64,000 nucleotides of DNA from Sinomonas sp. P10A9 (GTDB lineage Bacteria > Actinomycetota > Actinomycetes > Actinomycetales > Micrococcaceae): positions 2,046,001 to 2,110,000 of the forward strand of contig NZ_CP163302.1 in NCBI RefSeq assembly GCF_041022165.1, read 5' to 3'. The translations under genes and the position numbers were made by a program. Positions 36,695 to 44,770 of this stretch are shown here, in pieces. Under the pieces are notes generated by a model. It was not told the DNA's origin and searched no databases. It saw only the letters and a program-made list of their open reading frames with translations. Position 1 is the stretch's first letter, and the number at the start of each line of letters is the position of its first letter.

Positions 36695-37902
36695 ATGTCG
36701 AAGAACAAGGTCATCGTCCTGGCGGTCCTCGAGGGCGGAATGTCCAGATCAGAAGCAGCGCGACGGTACGGCGTCAGCCGCCGCTGGGTCCACGAGCTCC
36801 TCGTCCGCCACGCCGAGCATGGGGACGCCGGACTGGAGGCCCGCTCCCGCCGACCCCGCACCAGCCCGCACGCGACAGGCGAAGAGGTCCGTGCCCGTGT
36901 GCTGGCACTGCGGGCCGAGCTGGTCTCCGAGGGCCTGGACGCGGGGCCGGCGACCATCGCATGGCACCTCGAGAAGGAGGGCAGCACGGCGCCGGCGGTC
37001 TCCACGATCCGCAGGATCATCACCGCCGCCGGGCTCGTCGCCCCGGAGCCCCGCAAGCGGCCCAAGTCCTCCCTGCACCGCTTCGAAGCGGCCCAGCCGA
37101 ACGAGACCTGGCAGTCCGACTTCACCCACTGGCACCTCGCCGACGGCACCCACACCGAGATCATCGACTTCCTCGACGACCACGCCCGCTGCCTGCTCCA
37201 CCTCAGCGCCCACCCGCGCATCACCGGCCCGATCGTCATCGAGGCCTTCCTGGACACCGCCGCCGCCCACGGCCTCCCCGTCTCCACCCTGACCGACAAC
37301 GGCATGGTCTACACCACCCGTCTGGCAGGCGGCAGAGGAGGCCGCAACGCCTTCGAGACCCTCATCGCCTCCCTCGGGATCGCCCAGAAGAACGGGTCCC
37401 CCGGCCACCCCCAGACCCAGGGAAGGTCGAGCGGTTCCACCAGACCCTCAAGAAATGGCTTGCCTCCCAGCCCCAGGCCCACACCATCGCGCACCTGAAC
37501 GAGCTCCTGGCCAAGTTCCGCCACATCTACAACCACGAACGCCCCCACAGGGCCATCGGCCGGCACACCCCGCACGAGGCCTATACCCAGACCCCCAAGG
37601 CCGCCCCCGCCATCGCCGCCCAGGGGGAACACTTCCGCGTCCGGACCGACCGCGTCGACGCCGACGGCAAGGTAACCCTCCGCCACGCAGGACGCCTCAG
37701 ACACCTCGGCATCGGAAGGGCCCACAGGCACAAGAGACTCATCCTGCTCGTCCACGACGCCGACGTCACCGCCATCGAGCACGGCACCGGCGAGATCCTC
37801 GCCGAGTTCACCATCGACCCCACCAAGGGCTACCAGCCCAAAAAACACAACACCCCCGGTCCGAAGACCGGGGGTGTTACCGATGTCCCGACTCATCCGT
37901 GA
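36695..37902 (+). pseudogene. IS481 transposase, one-base frameshift
   Basis: An HTH region (MSRSEAARRYGVSRRWVHELL) and an rve integrase core are present: Asp in WQSDFTHWHL, Asp in TLTDNGMVY, and Glu in KVERFHQTL. The frame breaks at about 37421-37426: GGAAGG should read GGAAAGG to give QGKVERFHQ, so one A is missing. The remaining 155 residues, to the stop at 37902, are intact in the other frame (HIYNHERPHRAIGRHTPHEAY). The first part alone would end at 37498 without the catalytic Glu. Programmed frameshifting is not known for IS481 and no slippery run is present, so the copy is probably dead unless supplied in trans. Confidence 0.85.
37849..37878. terminator. Terminator inside the IS right end
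   Basis: Arms 37849-37861 and 37866-37878 pair over 13 bp around CGAA (UUCG on the minus strand). It ends the transposase transcript and, read from the other side, can end the tRNA-Leu transcript. Confidence 0.75.
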
Positions 37903-37923
37903 AGGATGTCCCGAGTCATCACA

Positions 37924-37939
37924 ATCGTGCGCGGAGGGG
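37924..37939. repeat. Target-site duplication of the IS, right copy
   Basis: Identical 16 bases to 36538-36553; bases 37928-37939 are the last 12 bases of the tRNA-Leu gene. Confidence 0.8.
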
Positions 37940-38011
37940 GACTTGAACCCCCACGCCCAATAAGGGCACTAGCACCTCAAGCTAGCGCGTCTGCCATTCC
38001 GCCACCCGCGC
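37928..38011 (-). tRNA. tRNA-Leu (anticodon GAG), copy 1
   Basis: On the minus strand: 7-bp acceptor stem GCGCGGG with TCCGCGC, discriminator A, anticodon arm CTAGC-TTGAGGT-GCTAG with anticodon GAG, long class II variable arm and GGTTCAAGTCC T-arm. The CCA is not encoded. All 84 bases match copy 2. An IS sits immediately after its 3' end. Confidence 0.95.
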
Positions 38012-38130
38012 GGGCGGCCTCCGAGTCCATCGCGTGAAACGTCATTGCAGGCGTTTCTGGCCCCGGCAGCGATATCCAAGCATACACCACCGGAGTCCGC
38101 GCCCGTGACCACAGAGGAAGGCGCGGCGAT

Positions 38131-38160
38131 GCGCGACGGCGCGCCTTCGCCGTCGTGCGA
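38131..38160. repeat. CACGACGGCG palindrome between the tRNA genes
   Basis: GCGCGACGGCG and CGCCGTCGTGCG pair with one mismatch around GCCTT. It is not adjacent to either tRNA end, so a terminator role is doubtful here. Confidence 0.5.
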
Positions 38161-38210
38161 GCGGGCGAAACGACCCCAGAGCTGAGCGGCGGACGAGGCC
38201 AAGAAAGCAC

Positions 38211-38240
38211 GGAAGCCCCGGTCCGAAGACCGGGGCTTCC
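38211..38240 (-). terminator. tRNA-Leu copy 2 terminator, UUCG loop
   Basis: Arms 38211-38223 and 38228-38240 pair over 13 bp; on the minus strand the loop is TTCG and a CTTTCTT stretch follows. It starts 5 bases after the tRNA. Confidence 0.85.
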
Positions 38241-38245
38241 CGTGG

Positions 38246-38329
38246 TGCGCGGAGGGGGACTTGAACCCCCACGCCCAATAAGGGCACTAGCACCTCAAGC
38301 TAGCGCGTCTGCCATTCCGCCACCCGCGC
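38246..38329 (-). tRNA. tRNA-Leu (anticodon GAG), copy 2
   Basis: Identical over 84 bases to copy 1, same features, with an intact terminator directly downstream. The two genes are 234 bases apart and each had its own terminator, so they are separate units. Confidence 0.95.
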
Positions 38330-38439
38330 AGGCAGCACCCGAGAAGCGATCCAATGTGTCGTTTCCCTTCCGGGCAGCGAGAAAGACACTACACGATGCG
38401 TGCCCGGAACCTGAAATCGGGGGCCGGTGGGGGCGGGAC

Positions 38440-38445
38440 TAGGCT
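38440..38445 (+). promoter_or_regulatory. -10 box TAGGCT of the M20 peptidase gene
   Basis: Lies 31 bases before ATG 38477, with CAGGAGG in the leader. Confidence 0.5.
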
Positions 38446-38476
38446 AGAGCCACCGCCAGATGCTTCAGGAGGACCC

Positions 38477-39799
38477 ATGACTGACCGCCCCGCCGAGACC
38501 CACGTCGCCGCCGAGGACGAGGTGGTGGGCATCTGCCAGGACCTCATCCGGTTCGACACCTCGAATTACGGCACCAACGAAGGCCCAGGAGAGCGGGCCG
38601 CCGCCGAGTTCGCCGCCGGACTGCTCGCCGAGGTTGGCTTGGAGCCCGAGATCTTCGAATCGGCACCCGGGCGGGCGAGCGTCGTCGTGCGCGTCGAGGG
38701 CACGGATCCGAGCGCACGAGCTCTCGTGGTGCACGGGCACCTCGACGTCGTTCCGGCCCAGAAGGAGGACTGGAGCGTCGACCCGTTCTCTGCGGAACTC
38801 AAGGACGGGCTTGTCTGGGGCCGCGGCGCGGTAGACATGAAGGACATGGACGCCATGATCCTGTCCGTGACCCGCGAGATGCAGCGCACCGGCACGAGGC
38901 CCAAGCGGGACCTCGTCATCGCGCTCTTCGCCGACGAGGAGGCCGGGGGCGCCTACGGTGCCCGTTGGGCCGTGGACAACCGCCCCGAACTGTTCGAGGG
39001 CGCTGCCGAGGCGATCAGCGAAGTCGGCGGCTTCTCGGCGGAGATCGGCGGCAAGCGCACCTACATGCTGCAGACGGCCGAGAAGGGGCTGGGGTGGCTG
39101 CGCATGACGGCGAGTGGCCGCGCTGGACACGGATCGCAGGTCAACGACGACAACGCCGTCACTCGCCTTGCGCGTGCTGTGGCCCGGATCGGCGACTACC
39201 GGTGGCCCATCGAGCTCACGGACACGACCCGGAGGTTCCTCGACGGCGTCACTGAGATCACTGGCATCGAGTTCGACCCGGAGAACCCCGATGTGCTGTT
39301 CAAGGAGCTCGGCACCGTGGCGCGGTTCGTGGGCGCGACGCTGCAGAACACCTCCAACCCCACGGTCCTCAAGGCCGGGTACAAGGACAACGTCGTCCCG
39401 GGGTCGGCCGAGGCACGGATCGACACACGCACGCTGCCCGGCCAGGACGAGTTGGTGCTGGCCAAGCTCAAGGAGCTCGCGGGCGACGGTATCGACTTCA
39501 GCTACGTCCATCAGGATGTCTCGCTCGAGACGGCCTTCGAGGGTCCGCTCGTTGATGCGATGGTCGGCGCCCTCCACGCCGAAGACCCGGGCGCGGCCGT
39601 GCTCCCGTACACGCTCTCGGGCGGCACCGACAATAAATCGCTGAGCCGGCTCGGCATCACCGGTTACGGCTTTGCTCCGCTTCAGCTCCCGGGCGATCTT
39701 GACTTCCCCGCGATGTTCCACGGCGTCGACGAGCGCGTCCCCGCGGAGTCGCTCAAGTTCGGCGCCCGCGTGCTACGTCGGCTGCTGACCACGTACTGA
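38477..39799 (+). CDS. M20 family zinc peptidase
   Basis: A 440-residue dinuclear zinc hydrolase starting at ATG 38477 after CAGGAGG. HGHLDVVP gives the first zinc His and catalytic Asp, GRGAVDMKD the bridging Asp, ALFADEEAGG the catalytic Glu pair, and the late AMFHGVDERVP the last His. A dimerisation domain lies in the middle (GWLRMTASGRAGHGSQVNDDNAV). Such proteins act on dipeptides or acylated amino acids; the substrate is unknown. No signal peptide, so cytosolic. A GACCCC-CAACG repeat follows the stop. Confidence 0.93.
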   Translation: MTDRPAETHVAAEDEVVGICQDLIRFDTSNYGTNEGPGERAAAEFAAGLLAEVGLEPEIFESAPGRASVVVRVEGTDPSARALVVHGHLDVVPAQKEDWSVDPFSAELKDGLVWGRGAVDMKDMDAMILSVTREMQRTGTRPKRDLVIALFADEEAGGAYGARWAVDNRPELFEGAAEAISEVGGFSAEIGGKRTYMLQTAEKGLGWLRMTASGRAGHGSQVNDDNAVTRLARAVARIGDYRWPIELTDTTRRFLDGVTEITGIEFDPENPDVLFKELGTVARFVGATLQNTSNPTVLKAGYKDNVVPGSAEARIDTRTLPGQDELVLAKLKELAGDGIDFSYVHQDVSLETAFEGPLVDAMVGALHAEDPGAAVLPYTLSGGTDNKSLSRLGITGYGFAPLQLPGDLDFPAMFHGVDERVPAESLKFGARVLRRLLTTY

Positions 39800-39803
39800 C
39801 CGG

Positions 39804-39842
39804 CCAGGGACCCCGCAACGGTCCGCCAGAGACCCCACAACG
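39804..39842 (+). repeat. Dispersed GACCCC-CAACG repeat, copy C
   Basis: CCAGGGACCCCGCAACGGT followed by CCGCCAGAGACCCCACAACG, beginning 5 bases after the M20 peptidase stop; matches copies A and B. Confidence 0.65.
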
Positions 39843-39861
39843 GGGGAGAGGAGGGGGAGCA

Positions 39862-41022
39862 GTGGCACTCGACCCCGCAGTGGTCCTTCCGGACGCGCTC
39901 ATCGAGGAGATCCGATCCCGGGCGCCCGGCTACGACGAGCGCAACGAGTTCTTCCAGGAGGACTTCGACGCGCTCGTGGCCGCCGGCTACCTCAAGGCGT
40001 TCGTCCCGGAAGGCGACGGCGGACTGGGAGCCGGACTGGCCGACGTCGTGCGCCTCCAGCGCAGGCTCGCCCAGGCGGCGCCCGCAACGGCCCTTGCGGT
40101 CAACATGCACCTCGTGTGGACGGGGGTCGCGAAGGTCCTTGCAGACCGCGGCGACTCGTCGCTGGCCTTCGTGCTCGAAGAGGCCGCCGCCGGCGAGGTC
40201 TTCGCGTTCGGGGTCTCCGAGGCCGGAAACGACTCAGTCCTGTTCGACTCCGTCACCGAGGCCGTCCCGCGGCCCGACGGCGGCTACGCCTTCACCGGCA
40301 CCAAGGTCTTCACGAGCCTCGCCCCCGCGTGGACGCGCATGGGCACGTTCGGCAAGGACACCGCGGGCGAGGAACCCCAGCTCGTGTGGGGATTCATCCG
40401 CCGCGACGAGCCGGGCTGGCGCCACCTCGACGACTGGAACACGCTCGGCATGCGGGCGAGCCAGTCCCGCACCACGGTCCTCGAGGGTGCCACGGCGCGG
40501 GCTGACAGGATCGTGCGCAAGCTCCCCGTCGGACCGAACCCCGACCTGCTGGTCTTCGGCATCTTCTCCGTCTTCGAGACGCTCTTGGCCGCCGTCTACA
40601 CGGGCGTCGCCGAGCGTGGGCTGACTCTCGCGGTCGACGCCGCGCACCGCCGCCGTTCGCACCGCACCGGCCGCTCCTACTCGCAGGATCCGGACATCAG
40701 GTGGCAGATCGCCGAGCTCGGCCTCGCCGTAGACGGGATGATCCCGCAGCTCGAGTCGGTGGCCGCGGACATCGACGGGCTCGCGGACCGCGGTGCCGCG
40801 TGGTTCCGCGCGCTGAGCGGACTCAAGCACCGCGCCACCGAGACGGCGAAGAGCGTGGTCGACGGCGCGATGCGCGTGGGCGGCGGCAGCGGATATTTCC
40901 GGGGCAGCGAGCTCGAACGGCTCTACCGCGACGTCCTGGCCGGCCTGTACCACCCCTCGGACCCGGAGTCGGCGCACGCAACCGTGGCGACGAACCTCCT
41001 CGGCCCGATTGAGGAGGTCTAG
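39862..41022 (+). CDS. Acyl-CoA dehydrogenase family flavoprotein
   Basis: A 386-residue protein starting at GTG after GGGGAGAGGAGGGGGA. The ACAD fold is supported by AFGVSEAGNDS (substrate/FAD loop), GGYAFTGTKVFTSLAP, LGMRASQSRTTVLEG and a C-terminal four-helix domain ending GGGSGYFRGSELERLYRDVL. The canonical catalytic Glu is not obvious, and the C-terminus resembles the flavin monooxygenase branch (DszC/HpaH-like), so it may hydroxylate rather than dehydrogenate. It stands alone; its end overlaps the convergent DUF5703 gene by 4 bases. Confidence 0.85.
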   Translation: MALDPAVVLPDALIEEIRSRAPGYDERNEFFQEDFDALVAAGYLKAFVPEGDGGLGAGLADVVRLQRRLAQAAPATALAVNMHLVWTGVAKVLADRGDSSLAFVLEEAAAGEVFAFGVSEAGNDSVLFDSVTEAVPRPDGGYAFTGTKVFTSLAPAWTRMGTFGKDTAGEEPQLVWGFIRRDEPGWRHLDDWNTLGMRASQSRTTVLEGATARADRIVRKLPVGPNPDLLVFGIFSVFETLLAAVYTGVAERGLTLAVDAAHRRRSHRTGRSYSQDPDIRWQIAELGLAVDGMIPQLESVAADIDGLADRGAAWFRALSGLKHRATETAKSVVDGAMRVGGGSGYFRGSELERLYRDVLAGLYHPSDPESAHATVATNLLGPIEEV

Positions 41023-41267
41023 ACGGTCCGCTCGACCAGCATGACCTTGCGCCGCAGCCAGTACTGACGGCCGCCGCCCATGTAGAGGCGGCTGCGCTCG
41101 AGCTCCCATTTGCCATACTCGGAATGCTCGCGCACGCGCTGGCGCGCATCGGCAACCGAATCTCCGGGACTCACCGAAAGGACCAGGTACTCGTACTGCC
41201 GGCCTGGCCCGGCCAGCCGCGACCCGGCCGCGAGCGACTGCGCGCCGGAGAGGATCCGCTCGTTCAT
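41019..41267 (-). CDS. DUF5703 family small protein
   Basis: An 82-residue protein starting at ATG 41267. QYEYLVLSVSPGDSVADARQRVREHSEYGKWELERSRLYMGGGRQYWLRRKVM matches the DUF5703 pattern, common in actinobacteria near mshC and the M20 peptidase. Function is unknown. Its stop overlaps the stop of the acyl-CoA dehydrogenase gene tail-to-tail. Confidence 0.85.
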   Translation of the reverse strand: MNERILSGAQSLAAGSRLAGPGRQYEYLVLSVSPGDSVADARQRVREHSEYGKWELERSRLYMGGGRQYWLRRKVMLVERTV

Positions 41268-41344
41268 GGCCCTCGATTCCTCGTGCTGCGAAGTGTGTGC
41301 CCGGAGCCGATGACGTTCGCTAGGCACACCCAGTGATTTCAGAC

Positions 41345-41350
41345 TACCGT
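41345..41350 (+). promoter_or_regulatory. -10 box TACCGT, leaderless promoter
   Basis: Ends 7 bases before ATG 41358, with no ribosome-binding site between. Confidence 0.5.
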
Positions 41351-41357
41351 GGCTCCC

Positions 41358-41681
41358 ATGAGCATAGATCCGCGTGTCGCCCTTGGTTCGCTGACGGCTG
41401 CATTGGAGGAACACCTCGTCGCGGCCGCCTCGCGGCGCGGGGATGATGATCCGTCCGTCGAGGCGGCGTTCTTCTCCGTCGCGGATGCCTTCGAGACCTA
41501 CGCGAACGCGCTCTACGACGCCTACGGGGAGGACCTGCCTATCGACCTCCTCGACTCGGACGATGACGACGACGAAGACGACGACGATGAGTCGGACGAC
41601 GAAGACGACGACACCGCCGACAGCCGAGACGGCAACGGCGCCGACGACGGCGAGGAAGCGCTGGCCGGCCGGGATTTCTAG
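41358..41681 (+). CDS. Acidic small protein with Asp-rich tail, unknown
   Basis: A 107-residue protein. The first 65 residues are conserved-looking and helical (SLTAALEEHLVAAAS, VEAAFFSVADAFETYANALYDAYGEDLPIDLL). The rest is a run of Asp/Glu encoded by GAC/GAT repeats at about 41558-41610. ATG 41358 fits the leaderless promoter; GTG 41349 is also in frame. Relatives with variable acidic tails occur upstream of mshC in Arthrobacter-like genomes (from memory). Function unknown. Confidence 0.75.
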   Translation: MSIDPRVALGSLTAALEEHLVAAASRRGDDDPSVEAAFFSVADAFETYANALYDAYGEDLPIDLLDSDDDDDEDDDDESDDEDDDTADSRDGNGADDGEEALAGRDF

Positions 41682-41734
41682 AACCGGCCCTCCTGTATGT
41701 CCTGCTCGGATTCGGGGTCATCTCCGCCGGGCAC

Positions 41735-41740
41735 TAGAGT
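41735..41740 (+). promoter_or_regulatory. -10 box TAGAGT, leaderless promoter of mshC
   Basis: Ends 6 bases before GTG 41747. Confidence 0.55.
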
Positions 41741-41746
41741 GGTCAG

Positions 41747-43024
41747 GTGAAAACCTGGAGGCAGACCCCCGTCCCTCAGCTGCCGGGTAGCGCCGGAGCG
41801 GTCCGGCTCTACGACACCCAACTGCGTGACACCGTCGAGATTCCCTCGGCGCCCGAGCAGTCCCTGTACGTCTGCGGCATCACGCCCTATGACGCGACGC
41901 ACCTCGGCCATGCCTCCACCTACCTCGCGTTCGACCTCCTCAACCGCATCTGGCGCGACGCCGGCAGCACGGTCAGCTACGTCCAGAACACGACCGACGT
42001 CGACGACCCGCTCCTCGAGCGCGCCGATGCGACAGGAGTCGACTGGCGGACCCTCGCCCGCCAGCAGATCGACCTCTTCCAGTCGGACATGGAGGCCCTC
42101 CGAGTCCTCGCCCCCGACCACTACGTGGGCGCCGTGGAGTCGATCCCGTGGATCGTCCCCGAAGTCGAGCGGCTTCTCGCCGACGGCCTCGCCTACCAGC
42201 TCGCGGGCGCCGAAGGCGAGCCCGACGGCGATGTCTACTACGACGTGACCGAGGCGACCCGCCGCGCGGACTCGGCGGAGGCCTGGCGACTCGGGACCGT
42301 CTCCCACCTCACAGTCGCCGAGATGATCGAGGTCTTCGGCGAGCGCGGCGGCGACCCTGAGCGGCCCGGCAAGCACAGCCCCCTCGACCCGATCCTGTGG
42401 CGCGAGGCCCGCCTCGGCGAGCCGCACTGGGACGGTGGCACGCTCGGCCCCGGGCGCCCCGGGTGGCACATCGAGTGCACCGTCATCGCGCAGAAGTTCC
42501 TCCCGTCGCCCTTCACGGTCCAGGGCGGCGGCTCGGACCTCGCCTTCCCACACCACGAGATGGGAGCGGGGCACGCGTGGAGCCTGCACCATGTGCCCCT
42601 CGCCAAGCACTTCGCTCACACGGGCATGGTGGGCCTGGACGGGACGAAGATGAGCAAGTCACGCGGCAACCTCGTGCTCGTCTCGAAGCTGCGCGCCGCC
42701 GGCGTCGAGCCGGCCGCGATCCGCCTCACCGTCCTCGCCCACCACTACCGCTCCGACTGGGAGTGGACCCAAGAGCTACTCGACGCGTCGGTGAGCCGAC
42801 TCGAGACCTGGCGTGGCGCCGTCGTGCGTGCGCTGCCCGGTTCAGCTGAAGCGCTCCTGGCAGAGATCCGCGGTGCCCTCACCGACGATCTCGACGCGCC
42901 CCGGGCCCTTGCCGCCGTGGACAAGTGGGCCGAGGACTCGCTTGCCGGCACCGAGGCGAGCGCGCACGACGGCGCGCTCGTCACCTCCGCGGTCGACGCC
43001 CTGCTGGGCGTGCGGCTGGTCTGA
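41747..43024 (+). CDS. mshC: Mycothiol ligase MshC
   Basis: A 425-residue cysteinyl-tRNA synthetase-like enzyme that joins cysteine to GlcN-inositol with ATP, the third step of mycothiol synthesis. Visible: [19 protein letters not shown] (HIGH-like, with the zinc Cys), [26 protein letters not shown], and KMSKSRGN. It lacks the tRNA anticodon domain of CysS, which separates MshC from true synthetases, and length is normal. A C-terminal [10 protein letters not shown] stretch encodes a perfect 8-bp hairpin with the CACGACGGCG core (42958-42979). Its stop is 17 bases from the convergent PAC2 gene. Confidence 0.96.
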   Translation: MKTWRQTPVPQLPGSAGAVRLYDTQLRDTVEIPSAPEQSLYVCGITPYDATHLGHASTYLAFDLLNRIWRDAGSTVSYVQNTTDVDDPLLERADATGVDWRTLARQQIDLFQSDMEALRVLAPDHYVGAVESIPWIVPEVERLLADGLAYQLAGAEGEPDGDVYYDVTEATRRADSAEAWRLGTVSHLTVAEMIEVFGERGGDPERPGKHSPLDPILWREARLGEPHWDGGTLGPGRPGWHIECTVIAQKFLPSPFTVQGGGSDLAFPHHEMGAGHAWSLHHVPLAKHFAHTGMVGLDGTKMSKSRGNLVLVSKLRAAGVEPAAIRLTVLAHHYRSDWEWTQELLDASVSRLETWRGAVVRALPGSAEALLAEIRGALTDDLDAPRALAAVDKWAEDSLAGTEASAHDGALVTSAVDALLGVRLV

Positions 43025-43041
43025 GCGGGGTTCGGCTGCGC

Positions 43042-43953
43042 TCAACCAGCGGGGTTGTCCCGGCCGGGGTTCTCCTTGCCCCTGCGCTTGAGGTAGCGCT
43101 CGAACTCCCGGGCGATCGACTCGCCGCTGGCCTCGGGTAGATCGGCCGTGTCCTTGGCCTCCTCGAGCTGGTGGATGTACGCAGCGACCTCGGGATCCTC
43201 GGTGGCGAGCTCGTTGACGCCCCGCTCCCAAGCCTCGGCATCCTCGGCGAGCTCGTTCGTGTCGAGCGGAATCTGCAGCAGCTCCTCGATGCGGTGCAGG
43301 ATCGCGAGCTGCGCCTTGGGCGAGGGTGACTGCGCGACGTAGTGCGGAACGGCGGCCCAGAGCGAGAGGGTCGGCGTGCCGTGGTGGTCGGCGGCATCTG
43401 CGAACACCCCGACGATCCCAGTGGGGCCCTCGTACTGCGAGGCCTCGAGGTTGAGCCGCTCGCGCAGGCCGTCGTCCTCGCTCGTGGCCGTCACGGGGAT
43501 CGGGCGCGAGTGCGGCACATCCGCGAGCAGGGCCCCGACAACAATCAGATAGTCGATGTCGAGATCGTCGACATACTCGATGAGCTCGTCCGTGAACGCC
43601 CGCCACCGGTAGGACGGCTCGGTCCCCTGAACGAACACGAGGTCAACCGGCTGACCCTCCACGCGCGCCGTCGAGACCTTCGTGGTGGGCCACTTGATCC
43701 GGCGTCGGCCCGACCCGGTCTGCCGGACCGTGGGACGCGTGAACTGGAAGTCATAGAAGTCATCCGCGTCGATCGAGCCGACGCGCTGGGCGGCGAACGC
43801 CCGGCGCAGGAAACGCAGCGCATCGGTCGCGGCCTCGCCCGCATCGTTCCAGCCCTCGAACGCCGCAAGCATGACGGTGACCCGCTCACCCGGCCCGGGC
43901 GTGGGGAACAGACCGGGATGCGGAGCCGGGGCGTCGGCGTCGAACTCGTTCAT
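43042..43953 (-). CDS. PAC2 family protein
   Basis: A 303-residue protein with the PAC2 fold: VMLAAFEGWNDAGEAATDAL at the start, YLIVVGALLADVPHSRPIPVT in the middle, then GPTGIVGVFADAADHHGTPTLSLWAAVPHYVAQSPSPKAQLAIL. PAC2 is related to eukaryotic proteasome assembly chaperones; in actinobacteria these proteins form homotrimers of unknown role. It lies about 3 kb from the proteasome locus but on the opposite strand. A role in proteasome assembly is not supported beyond the fold name. Confidence 0.92.
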   Translation of the reverse strand: MNEFDADAPAPHPGLFPTPGPGERVTVMLAAFEGWNDAGEAATDALRFLRRAFAAQRVGSIDADDFYDFQFTRPTVRQTGSGRRRIKWPTTKVSTARVEGQPVDLVFVQGTEPSYRWRAFTDELIEYVDDLDIDYLIVVGALLADVPHSRPIPVTATSEDDGLRERLNLEASQYEGPTGIVGVFADAADHHGTPTLSLWAAVPHYVAQSPSPKAQLAILHRIEELLQIPLDTNELAEDAEAWERGVNELATEDPEVAAYIHQLEEAKDTADLPEASGESIAREFERYLKRRGKENPGRDNPAG

Positions 43954-43998
43954 CGGTCCAGCCTAACGCGCGCGCCCGAGACGCCCCGGCTGCGCCCG

Positions 43999-44004
43999 TA
44001 GACT
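43999..44004 (+). promoter_or_regulatory. -10 box TAGACT, leaderless promoter
   Basis: Ends 7 bases before ATG 44012; an in-frame GTG at 44006 would lie upstream of the expected transcription start. Confidence 0.55.
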
Positions 44005-44011
44005 GGTGTAT

Positions 44012-44770
44012 ATGCGTCTCACCCCCACTGATCCCGCCGCGGACCCCTCCACGGACCAATCCGCGGACAGCCCCGCGCCACTGCGCGCCGTCCTGTGGGA
44101 CATGGACGGCACCCTCGTGGACACCGAGCCCTACTGGATCACGGCCGAGCGCGAGCTGGTCGAGCGCTTCGGCGGAGAGTGGACGCACGAGCAGGCCATG
44201 CGCCTCGTGGGCCAGGCGCTCCCGACCTCCGCCCGCTTCCTCCAGGAGGGTGGCGTGCAGATGGAGATCCGGGAGATCATCGACACCCTCACCGGCCGCG
44301 TCGTCGAGCAGCTCGGCGCGTCCGTCCCGTGGCGGCCCGGTGCACGCGAGATGCTCGCCGCCCTCGCAGAGGCCGGCGTGAGCTGCGCGCTCGTGACCAT
44401 GTCCGAGGCGCCCATGGCGCATCGGATTGTGGACCACCTCCCGGAGGGGACCTTCTCCGCCGTCGTCACGGGAGACACCGTGGCCAAGGGCAAGCCCGAC
44501 CCCGAGCCGTACCTCCGCGGCATAGAGCTGCTCGCCGGCATCCTCGAGGGGCTCGAACCCTCGGAATGCCTTGCCGTCGAGGACTCGACCCCGGGCGCGA
44601 CGTCGGCCAACGCCGCCGGCCTCGCGACCGTCGTCGTGCCCAACGCGCTCGCGGTGCCCGTCCACCTCGGCATCGAGCACTGGGAGACGCTCGCAGGGCG
44701 CACCCCCCTCGATCTCGCCTCCGCCCTGCGCGCGTCGCGCGACTCGGTGCTGGCCGGAGGCCGCGCATGA
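44012..44770 (+). CDS. HAD phosphatase, beta-phosphoglucomutase-like
   Basis: A 252-residue HAD hydrolase: DMDGTLVDTEPYW (nucleophile Asp and acid/base Asp), Ser/Thr in LVTMSEAPM, Lys in KGKPDPEPYL, and Asp pair in VEDSTPGATSANAAG. The helical cap sits after motif I (subclass I). It probably dephosphorylates a sugar phosphate or similar metabolite. It overlaps the site-2 protease gene by 4 bases. Confidence 0.92.
   Translation: MRLTPTDPAADPSTDQSADSPAPLRAVLWDMDGTLVDTEPYWITAERELVERFGGEWTHEQAMRLVGQALPTSARFLQEGGVQMEIREIIDTLTGRVVEQLGASVPWRPGAREMLAALAEAGVSCALVTMSEAPMAHRIVDHLPEGTFSAVVTGDTVAKGKPDPEPYLRGIELLAGILEGLEPSECLAVEDSTPGATSANAAGLATVVVPNALAVPVHLGIEHWETLAGRTPLDLASALRASRDSVLAGGRA

Larger units (their letters stand above)
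36554..37923 (+). mobile_element. IS481-family insertion sequence, 1370 bp
   Basis: Ends TGTG...CACA, with inverted repeats of 42 bp (36554-36595 and 37882-37923) matching at 33 positions; each holds two GGGACATC blocks 22 bases apart. The left end carries further TGAGTCG(G/C)G(A/G)CAT copies near 36619 and 36650, probable transposase sites. A 16-bp target duplication flanks it, at the upper limit of what is reported for IS481. The transposase gene inside is frameshifted. The element ends with its own hairpin at 37849-37878. The insertion lies exactly at the 3' end of a tRNA-Leu gene. Confidence 0.88.

Noticed and set aside
37415..37430. Programmed frameshift in the transposase
   Set aside because: IS481 elements use a single frame and there is no slippery A or G run; a one-base deletion explains it.
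41555..41615. GAC/GAT repeat tract
   Set aside because: It encodes the acidic tail of the gene at 41358; not an independent repeat or CRISPR.
43042..43953. PAC2 protein as a true proteasome assembly factor
   Set aside because: Only the fold name suggests it; it is on the other strand 3 kb away and PAC2 proteins occur in bacteria lacking proteasomes.
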